NCBI RefSeq assembly: GCF_000966975.1 | Contig: NZ_JZWV01001007.1 | Coordinates: forward strand, 1 to 7,528 | Reading direction: 5' to 3' | Length of the DNA: 7,528 nt | DNA from: Streptomyces katrae | GTDB lineage: Bacteria > Actinomycetota > Actinomycetes > Streptomycetales > Streptomycetaceae | In this document: positions 6,419-7,528 of the stretch, piece by piece | Layout: the number at the start of each line of letters is the position of its first letter | Numbering within the stretch: position 1 is the first letter of the stretch | Notes under the pieces: generated by a model | Database searches by the model: none | The model's input: only the letters and a program-made list of their open reading frames with translations | What the model was told of the DNA's origin: nothing | Made by a program: the position numbers and the translations under genes

Positions 6419-7444
6419 CTAGGCGGCCGTGGGCATGCTGTACGCATCTGCGACGAGCTCGTACGAGCGCAGCCGGGCGGCCCCGCTGTGCGCGTTGGTG
6501 GTCAGCATCAGCTCGTCCGCGCCCGTCCGCGCGGCCAGCGCGTCGAGCCCGGAGCGGACCTCGTCGGGCGTGCCGTGGACGATGTTCGCGAGCCAGCCGT
6601 CCACGAACTCCCGCTCCAGCGGCGAGAAGGGGTACGCGGCCGCCTCCTCAGGGGTCGGGACGAGCCCCGGCCGGCCGCTGCGCAGCCGGAGCATCGACAG
6701 CGCGCCCGTGAGCACCTGCGCCCGCGCCTGCTCCTCGGTGTCGGCGGCGAGCGCCGCGACCCCGATGAGGGCGTACGGGGCGTCCAGCACGGCCGAGGGG
6801 CGGAAGCTCTGCCGGTAGAGGTCCAGGGCGGGCAGGGTGCCGGCGGCGGAGAAGTGGTGGGCGTACGCGAACGGCAGCCCGTGCTCCCCCGCGAGGCGGG
6901 CGCTGAAGCCGGAGGAGCCCAGCAGCCAGACCGGGGGCCGGGCGGCGGGCCCCTGCACCGGGCCGGGGACGGCGTGCACGCGGGAGTACGGGTGCCCGTC
7001 GGGGAAGTCGTCGTCGAGGAAGCGGGTCAGCTCCGCGAGCCGGCGGGGGAACTCGTCCGCCGCCTCGTCCAGCCGTCCGGGCCCGCGCAGGGCGGCGGCC
7101 GTGCGGGGGTCGGTGCCGGGCGCCCGGCCGAGCCCGAGGTCGACCCGTCCGGGGGCGAGGGCCTCCAGGGTGCCGAACTGCTCGGCGACGGCCAGCGGGG
7201 CGTGGTTGGGCAGCATGACCCCGCCCGAGCCGAGGCGGATGCGGGAGGTGTGCGCGGCGAGGTGGGCCAGGATCACCGCCGGGGAGGAGCTGGCGACCCC
7301 GGGCATGGAGTGGTGCTCGGCCACCCAGTGGCGGTGGTAGCCGCGGGATTCGGCGAGCCGGGACAACTCCACGCTGGTGCGCAGGGACGCGTGGGCGGTG
7401 CTGCCCGCACCGACGGTGACCAGGTCGAGGACCGACAGCGGCAC
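6419..7444 (-). CDS. LLM-class (luciferase-like) flavin-dependent oxidoreductase
   Basis: This 341-residue cytoplasmic protein belongs to the bacterial luciferase-like TIM-barrel monooxygenases that use reduced FMN (or F420 in some branches). It opens with PLSVLDLVTVGAG (2-14), the usual start of the luciferase-family group 1 (MsnO8-type) branch. It continues with RGYHRHWVAEHHSMPGVASSSPAV (34-57), the most conserved block, then IRLGSGGVMLPNHAPLAVAEQFGTLEAL (69-96) and GRVDLGLGRAPGTDP (99-113). PVWLLGSSGFSARLAGEHGLPFAYAHHF (171-198) is a further family block, likely involved in flavin binding. The substrate cannot be read from sequence. The GTG at 7444 is chosen because homologues begin at this point and a GGGGGA lies eight bases upstream. 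The frame stays open to the window edge but contains no other in-frame start. It is followed by a 276-bp gap before the chitinase, so the two are probably not co-transcribed. Confidence 0.93.
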   Translation of the reverse strand: MPLSVLDLVTVGAGSTAHASLRTSVELSRLAESRGYHRHWVAEHHSMPGVASSSPAVILAHLAAHTSRIRLGSGGVMLPNHAPLAVAEQFGTLEALAPGRVDLGLGRAPGTDPRTAAALRGPGRLDEAADEFPRRLAELTRFLDDDFPDGHPYSRVHAVPGPVQGPAARPPVWLLGSSGFSARLAGEHGLPFAYAHHFSAAGTLPALDLYRQSFRPSAVLDAPYALIGVAALAADTEEQARAQVLTGALSMLRLRSGRPGLVPTPEEAAAYPFSPLEREFVDGWLANIVHGTPDEVRSGLDALAARTGADELMLTTNAHSGAARLRSYELVADAYSMPTAA

Positions 7445-7528
7445 CGGCGCCGTCCCCCGGACGGTCCCGCGGACGGGATCGCCCGCGGCGGCCTCCGGAG
7501 CGCCGGCCCCTGCGGCGGCGTGCCGTGC

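Overview
The window is a high-GC actinobacterial chromosome segment, almost certainly Streptomyces or a close relative. The reasons are the very strong G/C bias at third codon positions, GTG starts, secreted proteins with long Ala-rich signal peptides, a GH18 chitinase with DasR-type operator repeats, and a PAS-GGDEF-EAL protein of the kind common in this genus. No mobile element, CRISPR array or rRNA was found. The gene content is mostly ordinary core or near-core chromosome, and the most informative signals are regulatory.

Layout, left to right. At 144-749 (+) lies a small protein resembling the truncated primase/polymerase-like proteins of Streptomyces. Its 3' end contains the apparent promoter of tRNA-Lys(CTT) and runs 10 bp into that tRNA gene (740-813, +). 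A long hairpin at 822-854 separates the tRNA from a convergent secreted M6-type zinc metalloprotease (867-2108, -). A 365-bp intergenic region (2109-2473) separates the protease from a divergent PAS-GGDEF-EAL cyclic-di-GMP enzyme (2474-4357, +). A pair of strong G/C hairpins (4380-4432) lies between that gene and a convergent secreted chitinase (4442-6142, -) built as signal peptide, GH18 catalytic domain, (TTPP)7 linker and a CBM5/12 chitin-binding domain. The 276-bp region upstream of the chitinase holds a recognisable promoter, two tandem DasR-like sites and a Crp-like palindrome. A luciferase-like flavin-dependent monooxygenase (6419-7444, -) lies further upstream on the same strand.

The genes do not form one pathway. 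Two are secreted degradative enzymes (protease and chitinase) typical of saprophytic nutrition. The chitinase regulatory region fits N-acetylglucosamine-responsive control by DasR with possible Crp input. The c-di-GMP gene carries intact active-site motifs for both synthesis and breakdown but lacks the usual RxxD product-inhibition site. It has a BldD-box-like sequence just inside its coding region and two related 11-bp repeats upstream, a possible feedback link between c-di-GMP and development. All assignments were made by reading motifs, without database searches.
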